Positions 1-8,638 of a stretch of DNA of 64,000 bases are shown piece by piece. The stretch comes from Planctomycetota bacterium (GTDB lineage: Bacteria; Planctomycetota; UBA8108; JACQVS01). Every line of letters begins with the position of its first letter. Position 1 is the stretch's first letter. The translations under genes and the position numbers were made by a program. The stretch covers positions 81,072 to 145,071 of the forward strand of contig JANQLS010000007.1 in the NCBI GenBank assembly GCA_028280485.1, in the 5' to 3' direction. The notes under the pieces are model-generated. The model was not told the origin of the DNA. It saw nothing but the letters and a program-made list of their open reading frames with translations, and made no database searches.

Positions 1-2
1 AT

Positions 3-1838
3 CAGCTACAAAGCATTCTCACTTCAACTGAAAAGATGGTCGAGGTCGAAGCGACCTCTAACGCTCTTCGAACGGCTCAAGTTTTAAAAAAATATTTATC
101 GAGTCCTGACTGTTTAAAAATAATACCTGAAGAGTATCTATTTACGATCGAGAAGGGGCGCCTCTCGGTACCTCCTGAAGTGGAATGGTTGAGTACTCCG
201 GAAAATTTAGATTTACCCGACACTTTCCCAAAAGAAGTACGCGATGAACTTCAACTAGCTCGGGAAGCAGAGTACATTCACAAAGATTTTGATCGCTCAT
301 TAACCCTTCTTCTCAAGGCAAAATCTTCTCCACAGATCGAATCGCTCCAAAAAGCGTGGCTCTTACTCAATGCAGCCAATCTGGCAAACCGCAGAAATCG
401 GCAAGCCGCCCGAGATTCTTGCTTAAAGGAATTGACCGATCTAAAAATTGATTGGAAGCTCAGGCAAAAGACGATCGGAAAGCCCGTGGATCAAATTTTA
501 GCGGGTTGGCTTCTGTTGATATTGGAGTCCCAAACTCCAATCCCCTCCCTCTTCTTAGAAACCTTTCCCAAGATGAGCGCTAACCTAGCTGGAGGCTTAA
601 TCGAGAGTGCACAAAATATTCAATTAGGGCTCAATGAAGAACTCTTTCAAAAACTTAGCGAACAACAGAATCAAATCTCACAAAAGCGAGCTCGACTCAG
701 ACAAGTCAAAGCCATCGTCCCGATCCTTCTGAATTGGCGAAATACAATTCCCCGGGACCTCTCCGGTGATTTAGTTTTTTACTTTCCGAATTCAATTTCA
801 CACGGCAAGGGGGCCTGGATTCCCCCAGATGTCATCCTCAACCAACTCAAGGAATTTCGAAAGAGCGATCCGATTGCCTTCCCCGCCAGCGGAAAACTTT
901 CTTTAGAGAACTCTTCTGATCCTTTGAGCACTTCCATTCAAGTCGTTTCGTCAATTTCAGTTATACCCGACTTTAAAAACCGAATCGAACGTCCCTCAAA
1001 AAATTGGATCACCGCATCTTTGATCACCTTAGCTTTATTTTTAGGCTTAGGCACTTTCCTATCCCTTCGAGCTCTCAATCAAGAACGCTGGGCCAACCAA
1101 GCTCGCTCCGATTTCTTAACAGCCGTAACCCATGAACTAAAAACTCCCCTGTCTTCTATTCGTCTCTTAACGGAAATTCTGAGCGAAAAAGAATCGAATA
1201 AACCGAATCCCGCTAACGACCAAAGGATGGGTCCCCCAAAAGATACAAGTAACAAACTTCAAATGGATCGCTTAGCGGCGGAAACGGCGAGACTCTCACT
1301 CTTAGTCGATAACGTCTTAGATTTAGGAAGACTCGAGCGAGGAGAACGAGGTTATGACCTTCAACCGCAAGACTTCAATATGTTAGTCAAGGAGGCGATA
1401 CACCTTTACTCTCCGATTGCCCGTAGAGATGGCATGGAGATTCACCTCGACTTAAGTTCGGAACAGATGATCCTACCGCTCGATAAAACTTCGATCATTC
1501 AGCTACTTCTAAACTTATTTGAAAATGCCCGTAGGTACGCTGAAGAGGGAAAATATTTAGGAATACGAACGGTTTCAGATCCGGAGAAATTTAGGGTGTA
1601 CATCGAAGACCGCGGCCCCGGAATCCCTCTCGAAGAACGAGAGTCTATTTTCAAAAAATTCACTAAAGGGTATCAAGCCGCTCAAGGAGGAAATCCCGGA
1701 GTAGGATTAGGCTTGTTTCTTTCGAGGATGATCGCCAGGGAACATAGCGGTGATTTAAAAGCTATCGAGCCCGTTTCAGGAGAGGGTGCTTGTTTTCAAC
1801 TCGAGTTACCCAACGATTCGAATCGGCTCAAGGAATAG
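3..1838 (+). CDS. Sensor histidine kinase, 5' end outside window
   Basis: Membrane-bound sensor kinase that should autophosphorylate on His and pass phosphate to the regulator encoded next. The frame is open from the window edge with no stop, so the true start probably lies upstream; the first in-window ATG is at 36 (numbering below starts there). About 320 residues of unrecognised, partly helical N-terminal region precede one hydrophobic segment (about 323-345). The HisKA H-box follows (FLTAVTHELKTPLSS, His about 366), then the N-box (LFENARRYAE, about 497-505), G1 (DRGPGIP) and G2 (GVGLGLFLSRM, about 555). All catalytic motifs are intact. The stop is 16 bp before the regulator start, so the two are an operon and cognate pair. 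The input signal cannot be told; no PAS, HAMP or Cache domain was recognised. Confidence 0.9.
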   Translation, partial: QLQSILTSTEKMVEVEATSNALRTAQVLKKYLSSPDCLKIIPEEYLFTIEKGRLSVPPEVEWLSTPENLDLPDTFPKEVRDELQLAREAEYIHKDFDRSLTLLLKAKSSPQIESLQKAWLLLNAANLANRRNRQAARDSCLKELTDLKIDWKLRQKTIGKPVDQILAGWLLLILESQTPIPSLFLETFPKMSANLAGGLIESAQNIQLGLNEELFQKLSEQQNQISQKRARLRQVKAIVPILLNWRNTIPRDLSGDLVFYFPNSISHGKGAWIPPDVILNQLKEFRKSDPIAFPASGKLSLENSSDPLSTSIQVVSSISVIPDFKNRIERPSKNWITASLITLALFLGLGTFLSLRALNQERWANQARSDFLTAVTHELKTPLSSIRLLTEILSEKESNKPNPANDQRMGPPKDTSNKLQMDRLAAETARLSLLVDNVLDLGRLERGERGYDLQPQDFNMLVKEAIHLYSPIARRDGMEIHLDLSSEQMILPLDKTSIIQLLLNLFENARRYAEEGKYLGIRTVSDPEKFRVYIEDRGPGIPLEERESIFKKFTKGYQAAQGGNPGVGLGLFLSRMIAREHSGDLKAIEPVSGEGACFQLELPNDSNRLKE

Positions 1839-1854
1839 GAGAAGTTCGTCAGCG

Positions 1855-2562
1855 ATGAGCAGAATTTTATTAGTCGAGGATGATCGCACTCTAAGAGAAA
1901 CGCTTCAAGAAGCCCTTCAAATCCAGGGTTACGAAGTGCACACGGCTGCCGATGGAGACACGGGAGCTGACTTGGCGTTCTCTCGCCACTTCGATCTCTT
2001 CATCCTCGATTGGATGCTCCCGGGCAGAAGCGGCATCGAAATCCTCAAAGAAATTCGGAGGGAAAAACTCAACACCCCCGTCCTGATGCTCACCGTTCGC
2101 AACGACGAGCACGACAAGGTAGCAGGCTTTGAAGTTGGAGCGGATGACTACGTCACCAAACCCTTCAGCCTCAAGGAACTTTCCATGAGGATCAAAGCTC
2201 TGATTCGTCGCGCCAATCCCCATCAACAAGAAGAAGCAGGTCCGGATTACTTTTTAATCGGGGAGACAGAAATTGATTTAGCCGGCTTCGTGATTTCGCG
2301 AGGGGAAGACGATTGGGCGATCTCCCCCAAAGAAGCGCAAATGTTGAAGCTTCTCTACAAAGAAAAGGGGAAGGCCGTCAGCCGGAATCGATTTTTAGAC
2401 GAGATCTGGGGTGAAGATGCCTCTGTGACGACTCGTACGATCGATACTCACATGTTGAATCTTCGCCAAAAAATCGAAAGTGATTACAAGAAGCCGCACT
2501 TCCTTTTAACCGTCCACGGAATTGGATATCGCTTAGTTTTAGATAGCTCGGAAGCGAATTAA
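1855..2562 (+). CDS. OmpR/PhoB-family response regulator
   Basis: DNA-binding response regulator, 235 residues, the expected size. The receiver domain has the acidic pair ED-D (8-10), phosphoacceptor D52 (FILDWMLPG), T80 and K102 (VTKPFS). The second half is a winged-helix Trans_reg_C domain (AISPKEAQMLKLLY to VHGIGYRL). The frame stays open upstream to 1786, but ATG 1855 is chosen because AGGAGAAG lies about 10 nt before it and it begins the receiver fold exactly. It is cotranscribed with the kinase just upstream. Target genes cannot be inferred; the next gene, a secreted HEAT protein 164 bp downstream, is a candidate by position only. Confidence 0.93.
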   Translation: MSRILLVEDDRTLRETLQEALQIQGYEVHTAADGDTGADLAFSRHFDLFILDWMLPGRSGIEILKEIRREKLNTPVLMLTVRNDEHDKVAGFEVGADDYVTKPFSLKELSMRIKALIRRANPHQQEEAGPDYFLIGETEIDLAGFVISRGEDDWAISPKEAQMLKLLYKEKGKAVSRNRFLDEIWGEDASVTTRTIDTHMLNLRQKIESDYKKPHFLLTVHGIGYRLVLDSSEAN

Positions 2563-2726
2563 CATCTTCTTGACAAAGAATTGACCAGGGACTGACAACG
2601 AAAATTGAATACGACCGTCTAATGAGTTGCAGTTGAATCAAGCTCCATCAGAGCTGGGTACAGTAGTGTGTACGGAGATTAGTATCTCCATTTAAGCTTC
2701 AACTCATCAGCCGTAAGGAATGGAAC

Positions 2727-5582
2727 ATGAGTAAAAAAAACAATTCGTTCAGCTTTCTTTTAAGCGCTCTATTAATCGCCCTTCTAATACCCAGTTGGAT
2801 CTTAGCTCAGGAAGTACCGAAGAAAACAGCCTCAGAATCTTTTAAAAAGTTTAAGCAAATTTTAGATGTCGCTGAAGTCGCCGAGAAATCAGAACAGAAC
2901 CTCAAGAAAGCGGAAAAGATCAATCAGCAAGTGACCGGATCCAGAAATGTCCCCAATGAACTTCTTTCGAGAGCGTTCTGGCAATTAGGAACAGTACTCA
3001 AAGCTCAGGGGAAAAAGCAAGAAGCCCTGGTCGCCTTTAAAAGAGCCGCTGAAATCGAGGGCCCCTTCGCTAAGAGAGCTAAAGCATTCTTAACTCAACA
3101 AACGGAAGCCGATCGAAAACTCACGCGACACATCGAAAAACTGATCATCGAGCTTAAAAACCAAGGTAATAGTGCTGACCCGATCATCGAAAAGCTCACT
3201 CCTTTCGGAAACAACAGCCTCGAGCGACTGAGTGAAGAATTAGAAAAAGGGGAAGATCATGAAATCCTCAGCCGTATGGCTCGTGCTCTTATTCTTATTG
3301 GGAGTGAAGACGCACGAAAAATCTTGGAAAAGAGAGTCGATTCCAAAGACCGGTTCATTCAACAGATCATCCTTCAACAAATTAATTATTCATCTACAAC
3401 TTCAAGTATTCGCCGTTGCTTAATTCCCCTTGTCGAAAAGAGTCCCTTCCCAACGAATAGGGAAGCGATGGAAAAAGTCGTAAAAGTTTTAACGGCGAAA
3501 GAGATCTCGGAGTACATCTCTTCCGATGATTGGAACATTCAACGTCATGCACTGCATGAAGTTGATAGTCGAAAGTTAATAAAATTTCCCGAGGTTGCCA
3601 AAGCTCTATATGAATACATTACGGATGGATACAAGCCGGCTCAAAATCCTTCTAGAGATAGTTACATCAAAGCCATCATCAATTCGAAGTATGTCAATGC
3701 AACCGACTTTGGTCACAAGTTGCTCATTGAAGCCGTCATCTTAGGGATTATCGATGACACGAGGTCTGCCGATTATCTTAACTCAAACTACCCTTACTCC
3801 CTCCCTCCGCAAGTCATTTTAGATACCGTAGAACGAATCAAGAAAATCAAAGACAGCTCGAAGGCAGAACAAGCAAGACATGTCTTAGAACAGATCACTT
3901 CAAGAGCTTTGTACGAATGGAAGCCGAAAGACCTCGACACCATCCTAAAATTAGTGAGGATTTACTTCTCTCACGGTGGACTCGAATCGATCGCATTAAA
4001 CATGTTCAACTCAGATGATGCCCATCTTTTATCCAAAGAGTTGGGACACTTTAAAAATGAGTTTTACCAAGCTTTAAATCTCCTCCAGTCCTATGGAGTA
4101 ACGGATGAAATTATCAAAGAATTTATCACTTGGATCGACCAACTCGAGTTTCGAGATCGACTCCACGATGCCTTGAGCAATGTAGGTCGAAATAACTTGA
4201 GATCCCGAGTGAGCCCTTCGAGAACTACAAGCCGCTCCTCGAGCTCAAGAAGGTCGTCGCCAACAACAGCAAGCACTAACATTCTCACGACCATCGCCAA
4301 ACACAATTCTTCCCTAACTGAAGAGTTTCTCCTTAAACTGCATCGACTCGACGCGAATCGATTCGGAGAATATATACGCAAAGCTTCTACAGATGATTAC
4401 CAGCAGAATCACTCTAAGATTTGGATCGAAATCCTTAAAAAGGGAACATCAAACAGCGAGGGAGCATTCAGCCTTCTTTATCGCCTCTCTAATGAAGGGG
4501 TATTTGACCCTGTCATTCCCCAAATTGTAAGTTCATGGGGCCCTTCTCGATTCCCGTCATACTTCCAGATACTTTTTTTCGGGAGTGACAATTACAATAA
4601 AACGAAACACACTCTTCCTGAGCGAATAAAGATTTTGGAAGCAGCATTTTCGGGTGACGCCTCACTCACCTGGTTGAATCACCTTCGCGAACTCACTCGA
4701 TCTCAATTGTCGACCAAAAACGACTCAGCCGAGAAAGAGATATTAAAACTCACCTTTAAGTACGCTCTTCACAAGGCAACCCCGAGGGACCATGGTGTCT
4801 TCATACAGCATCTCTTTAACTTGACTGGGGATTGTGAAGATTTAAAGGTGGACTTACGCAATCGGATCATGGAGTCAAAAGACGTACGTCTGATTCAATT
4901 GGCGGCTTACTACGCCCCCATCCATCCTGCCCCGGAAAAATGGCTTCAACCCCTATTGGTTCACAACGATGCCGAAATCGTTAATGCTGCACTTCAGCGC
5001 ATGAACGAAGTGAAGGGAGATGACAAAACGAGTTGGGTCTTACCCTGCCTAAAAAACAAATCGCATCAAGTTCGCCGACAGGCTGTATCTGTTCTTTATA
5101 ATCTTGGGGGTGAAAAAGTCGTAAAAGATGTGATTCAAATGACAAAGGATCCCAATGAAATGGTTCGTCGGGAGGCCTGCAATACTTTAGGTCGCTCCCT
5201 TCTTCCTGAAGCAGCCGATGCCTTAATCGAAAGCCTTCGGGATTCTAGTAGCCATGTCAGTGGAGCAGCTAGCGGCGCCTTAAGCCGAATCGAAAAATAC
5301 TTCGAACATCGTAAACGCTGGGACAATTGGTCAAAGGAATACACCTTAGAATCAGAGAATGCCGCGGAAGCTCTTCTCAAACTAACGAGTAAAGATAATC
5401 CTCAAGTCGTTCGTCTGGCAGCCGTTGATTCATTAGCCGCGATAGCAATGCCAGAAACGCTTCCTTATCTCATTCGATTGATGTTAGACGAAGATAAAAA
5501 AGTCGCTAATAAAGCGGAAGAAACATTGTCGATCATTCGAATGAAGCTATTGGAAAGCCCGACTCCCCAGAAGAAAGAGTAA
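2727..5582 (+). CDS. Secreted TPR/HEAT-repeat protein
   Basis: A 951-residue protein of unknown function. Residues 8-28 form a signal peptide ending in ILAQ, so it should be exported. Residues about 60-125 look like a TPR pair (RAFWQLGTVLKAQGKKQEALVAFKRAAEIEG). Most of the rest is helical. The C-terminal 250 residues carry recognisable HEAT repeats, for example MVRREACNTLGRSL and VVRLAAVDSLAAIA, which usually act as protein-binding scaffolds. A Ser/Arg/Thr-rich linker (about residues 493-520) divides the protein. No enzymatic motif is visible. It starts at ATG with AAGGAATGGA upstream and ends just before a strong terminator. It belongs to the same broad type as the proteins at 17439, 57409 and 60365. 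Confidence 0.85.
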   Translation: MSKKNNSFSFLLSALLIALLIPSWILAQEVPKKTASESFKKFKQILDVAEVAEKSEQNLKKAEKINQQVTGSRNVPNELLSRAFWQLGTVLKAQGKKQEALVAFKRAAEIEGPFAKRAKAFLTQQTEADRKLTRHIEKLIIELKNQGNSADPIIEKLTPFGNNSLERLSEELEKGEDHEILSRMARALILIGSEDARKILEKRVDSKDRFIQQIILQQINYSSTTSSIRRCLIPLVEKSPFPTNREAMEKVVKVLTAKEISEYISSDDWNIQRHALHEVDSRKLIKFPEVAKALYEYITDGYKPAQNPSRDSYIKAIINSKYVNATDFGHKLLIEAVILGIIDDTRSADYLNSNYPYSLPPQVILDTVERIKKIKDSSKAEQARHVLEQITSRALYEWKPKDLDTILKLVRIYFSHGGLESIALNMFNSDDAHLLSKELGHFKNEFYQALNLLQSYGVTDEIIKEFITWIDQLEFRDRLHDALSNVGRNNLRSRVSPSRTTSRSSSSRRSSPTTASTNILTTIAKHNSSLTEEFLLKLHRLDANRFGEYIRKASTDDYQQNHSKIWIEILKKGTSNSEGAFSLLYRLSNEGVFDPVIPQIVSSWGPSRFPSYFQILFFGSDNYNKTKHTLPERIKILEAAFSGDASLTWLNHLRELTRSQLSTKNDSAEKEILKLTFKYALHKATPRDHGVFIQHLFNLTGDCEDLKVDLRNRIMESKDVRLIQLAAYYAPIHPAPEKWLQPLLVHNDAEIVNAALQRMNEVKGDDKTSWVLPCLKNKSHQVRRQAVSVLYNLGGEKVVKDVIQMTKDPNEMVRREACNTLGRSLLPEAADALIESLRDSSSHVSGAASGALSRIEKYFEHRKRWDNWSKEYTLESENAAEALLKLTSKDNPQVVRLAAVDSLAAIAMPETLPYLIRLMLDEDKKVANKAEETLSIIRMKLLESPTPQKKE

Positions 5583-5610
5583 CAATCAGTAAGCTCCAGT
5601 AAATCGAAAT

Positions 5611-5648
5611 TAAGCAGCCATCTGAATATATAGGTGGCTGCTTAATTA
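5611..5648 (+). terminator. Rho-independent terminator after the HEAT protein
   Basis: An 11-bp stem (AAGCAGCCATC pairing with GGTGGCTGCTT, one G-T pair) has a short A/T loop and is followed by an AT-rich tract (AATTATTAATTT). It lies about 30 nt past the HEAT gene stop. Boundaries are good to a base or two. Confidence 0.8.
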
Positions 5649-5664
5649 TTAATTTGATATTGCA

Positions 5665-5826
5665 TTTCAAGCCCGAAGTGTAAACGAGGGAAGGGTAAGA
5701 GTTCGTTAATAATTACCGTTGGCTTTTTGGCGTAGTCTCACCGCGAGATCAAGGTGGGTTTGCCCGTTGAGGATATCATTCATTTAGAATTAATATTCGA
5801 CACTCGCTAACGCTTCGCGCTTGAAA
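5665..5826. repeat. REP-like inverted pair (family AGCCCGAAGCG...GCGAGGG)
   Basis: A forward copy (about 5665-5690, TTTCAAGCCCGAAGTG...) and a reverse copy (about 5800-5826, ending GCGCTTGAAAT) face each other across about 110 bp. Both are degenerate compared with the copies at 26712 and 48474. The spacer holds short palindromic matter (CTCACCGCGAG) but no gene. The pair fills the gap between the terminator and the convergent APP1-type gene. Confidence 0.7.
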
Positions 5827-5868
5827 TGTGGATTATGTCAGGAGCCGCCTCGCGGAGGGAGACGAATA

Positions 5869-6957
5869 CTATAATGACTCCTTCAAAACCTTCGGATCAT
5901 CAAAAAGCTTCCATTTCGCCTTTGGAACATCCTTAAATGCTTCTTTAAAACGAGCATCACTCGCATTCTCTTGAGTCACATTGCGAATGTAAATCGCCTG
6001 AATTCGGCTCGGGTATTTTTTATAAATGGCGTTATACACTTCAGGATCCTGCTCTCCACTGTCTCCAACTAAAATAAACTTACGATCCGGGTAGGCTTGG
6101 AGAAGCGGCTCGATCTGAAGGGGCTTGGTTTTCGTTCCCTTTTTAAATAGATCTAAAATCGTCTTATCCTTCAAGCGCACCATCTTTAAGCTCAAGGTTC
6201 TCAGGGGGAACCCTGATTTCGTTAAAAATTCATCCAAAGGCTCCCAAAGATGCCAGGGACTGGAGGAAACAAAATGAAGTTGATAACCTTGAGCTTGCCA
6301 AGATTGGTAAAGCTCAGCCATACCGGGGGCAGCCTTGAAATCTTGAAAGAAAGTAGCATCCAACATTTTTGACTTTTCCGTGACTTGGGTGATCTTAACG
6401 GTGTCGTCGATGTCACTGATAATCGAAACTTTCCCCGGTTCAACCCAGAGTGCTTGGCCTTTAAAAGCTCGCTTATCTCGATTCTTAAGAATCACTTTCA
6501 GAGGGATGGCCCCCTTCTTCACCAAGGGTTTGATTTGCTCTTCGGTTAACAAGATCTTTGTCTTGAAGTGACCATTAGCTCCCGATTGTGGCGAAACCAC
6601 CTGGTGCTTCCCTCCAACCGAAACCACAACCTTCTTTCCTCGCTCGTTGTCAGCTAGAAATAACTGAACTCGACGATCAAAGTTGTTTTTAGTTTTCGGG
6701 GTCACTTGAAGCTTATACTTTTCTTTTAAAATCTTTTTGAAGGCACCTTTTCTAAAAAAACTGCCTTCGAGCTCATGCATCCAACCGTGGATCGGTATTA
6801 CGTATTTTTTAGTATTCGCGTCAAAATAGACTGAAGTCGTAAAGAGAACCACGCGTTCATCCGAACTGACCTTGGTGTAGTCGGAACCCTTAGCTTGAGT
6901 CAAAGTAATGATTCCTCCGCTGAGGATTAAAATGAAAAATGCCCAAAAACGATTCAT
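5869..6957 (-). CDS. APP1-type phosphatase (DUF2183), exported
   Basis: 362 residues, with an N-terminal signal peptide (about 1-22, ending TQA). The C-terminal half is the DUF2183/App1 catalytic domain of the HAD superfamily: motif I DIDDTVK (about 182-188), a serine-rich motif II (FVSSSPWHLW) and a late motif with ILVGDSGEQDPEVY. In yeast App1 this fold is a Mg-dependent phosphatidate phosphatase; bacterial substrates are mostly unknown, so lipid phosphate hydrolysis is inferred from family only. The N-terminal half is a beta-rich region. The start codon overlaps the stop of the upstream sulfatase (ATGA), implying translational coupling. Convergent with the HEAT gene. Confidence 0.87.
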   Translation of the reverse strand: MNRFWAFFILILSGGIITLTQAKGSDYTKVSSDERVVLFTTSVYFDANTKKYVIPIHGWMHELEGSFFRKGAFKKILKEKYKLQVTPKTKNNFDRRVQLFLADNERGKKVVVSVGGKHQVVSPQSGANGHFKTKILLTEEQIKPLVKKGAIPLKVILKNRDKRAFKGQALWVEPGKVSIISDIDDTVKITQVTEKSKMLDATFFQDFKAAPGMAELYQSWQAQGYQLHFVSSSPWHLWEPLDEFLTKSGFPLRTLSLKMVRLKDKTILDLFKKGTKTKPLQIEPLLQAYPDRKFILVGDSGEQDPEVYNAIYKKYPSRIQAIYIRNVTQENASDARFKEAFKDVPKAKWKLFDDPKVLKESL

Positions 6958-8447
6958 TTCGAACTCTCTTCTCTTTTTTGCTGAAGTAGCTTTCGGTATT
7001 GCCCTAATACTTCTTGGTGTTCTTTAGACTGTACAAGGTTCTTAAATTCTTGGGGATCTAATCGATGGTCATAGAGCTCTTCTCCGCCATTTCCCCAAAG
7101 ATTGTAGCGGTATCGATCGGCCCGAATCGATTGCCCCTTACGGTAAGTAACCGAATAAGCAACTTTTCTCGAAGTGGCTAAACCGGGATTCATTAATTGA
7201 GGTCTGAGACTTTCTCCTTGAAGAATTTTAGGAGCCTTGGCTTTTAATCCAGCCAAATCAACTAAAGTAGGGTAAAGATCGATCAGTTCGACCAAAGCTT
7301 CACTCTTTTTCCCCTGAGAATCTTTGAAGCCCGGTGTCGATATGATCAAAGGAACTCGGAGAGAATCTTCAAACAAACTCAGTTTTTGCCACATGTCGTG
7401 TTCCCCCAAATTAAAACCGTGATCGGAGGTAAAAACAACAATCGTATTCTTTCTCATTTGGAGCCGATCGAGAGTATCGAGTAAACGCCCCACTTGCTCG
7501 TCCATGTAAGTCACACTCGCGTAATAGGCCGCGATAGATTGTTTCTTTTGGAGCAAGCTCATTCCGTAGCGGCCCGGGTTGTGCATCCCTTTAGCTGCTT
7601 GGGGAAGATCATCGAGGTCACCCTCTGGAACGTGGGGAATTTGAGTTTGATCTTCAGGGTATAGAGAAAAAATACGCTTGGGAGCGATCAACGGGACGTG
7701 GGGCCTGACGAAGCCCACCGCTAAGAAAAACGGTTGATCGGGTCGAATAAATTTCGAATACTTCCCTCCCTTCGCTCGATTTTCTAAGATGGCGATAGCC
7801 TGAGTGGCCGAGAGATGATCGGCTTGAGTCAAATCCATTCCATCCGGAACGATGACTCGAGCAAAGTTTGAACCATAATGCTTTCGTTTAGGGCTTAAGA
7901 GTTCCAGCTTCCCGGGACTCGCCGTTTCAGGGGCCATCACATCGAAAGCTCGATCCCAGGAATCGGGATCATCGCCCCCGGGTTCCCCTGCCTCAATCCC
8001 TCCCGGTACTCCCATGTGATAAATCTTGGAAACTCGAAAAGAGACGTATCCATTTCGCCGGAGAAAGCCCCCGATGCTAGGATGGTCCGCCAACTCCGGG
8101 TTTGTCACATGAAAGCTACCTAGCTTTTTATTGTTCCCGAGCATCTTCGTTTTATGAGGATAGAGCCCACTCATCAGCGAGGCTCTCGAAGGACCACAAA
8201 CAGGATATTGGCAGTACGCCCGAGTGAACCGCACGCCCTCTCTTGCCAGTCGGTCTAAATTGGGAGTCTTACAAACTGTATTGCCGTAGCTTCCCAAGCA
8301 TGCCGTGAGATCATCGCTAATGATGAACAAAATATTGGGTTTGTCTTGGGATTTAACATGAAGAGTTCCAAGGCAAAAGGGAAGGAGTAAAATCCACTTC
8401 AATAGTGTTGAACGATGCATTATTAAAATTGACATTAAAAGCTTCAT
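6954..8447 (-). CDS. Type I sulfatase, iduronate-2-sulfatase-like
   Basis: Exported sulfate ester hydrolase with the alkaline-phosphatase-like fold. After a hydrophobic leader (KWILLLPFCLGTLH), the sequence enters DKPNILFIISDDL, where the paired Asp bind calcium. The active-site signature C-G-P-S-R (Cys about 82) is the site converted to formylglycine, so a maturase encoded elsewhere is needed. Further signatures are GFVRPHVPL, FTSDHGFNLGEH and a C-terminal LYDHRLDPQEFKNLV. Substrate is probably a sulfated polysaccharide, inferred from family. The frame extends upstream to 8534 (GTG); ATG 8447 or 8420 is preferred because each directly precedes the signal peptide, though neither has a good ribosome site. 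Its stop overlaps the APP1-type start. Confidence 0.88.
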   Translation of the reverse strand: MKLLMSILIMHRSTLLKWILLLPFCLGTLHVKSQDKPNILFIISDDLTACLGSYGNTVCKTPNLDRLAREGVRFTRAYCQYPVCGPSRASLMSGLYPHKTKMLGNNKKLGSFHVTNPELADHPSIGGFLRRNGYVSFRVSKIYHMGVPGGIEAGEPGGDDPDSWDRAFDVMAPETASPGKLELLSPKRKHYGSNFARVIVPDGMDLTQADHLSATQAIAILENRAKGGKYSKFIRPDQPFFLAVGFVRPHVPLIAPKRIFSLYPEDQTQIPHVPEGDLDDLPQAAKGMHNPGRYGMSLLQKKQSIAAYYASVTYMDEQVGRLLDTLDRLQMRKNTIVVFTSDHGFNLGEHDMWQKLSLFEDSLRVPLIISTPGFKDSQGKKSEALVELIDLYPTLVDLAGLKAKAPKILQGESLRPQLMNPGLATSRKVAYSVTYRKGQSIRADRYRYNLWGNGGEELYDHRLDPQEFKNLVQSKEHQEVLGQYRKLLQQKREESSK

Positions 8448-8638
8448 TATTTTAAACGGAAACCTTCGATCTAAACTAAGATCTAAACAGGGATCTACTG
8501 GATTCAATAGAACCGTACTTCTTTTTATAACCACCTGGATGGTACTATAGGATCCCCATCAAAGGAATGCGTACACTCTTAATTCCACGAATCAATTTCC
8601 AAGGAATCGATATTTCCAATTCCACCCTCGGAGGAAGA

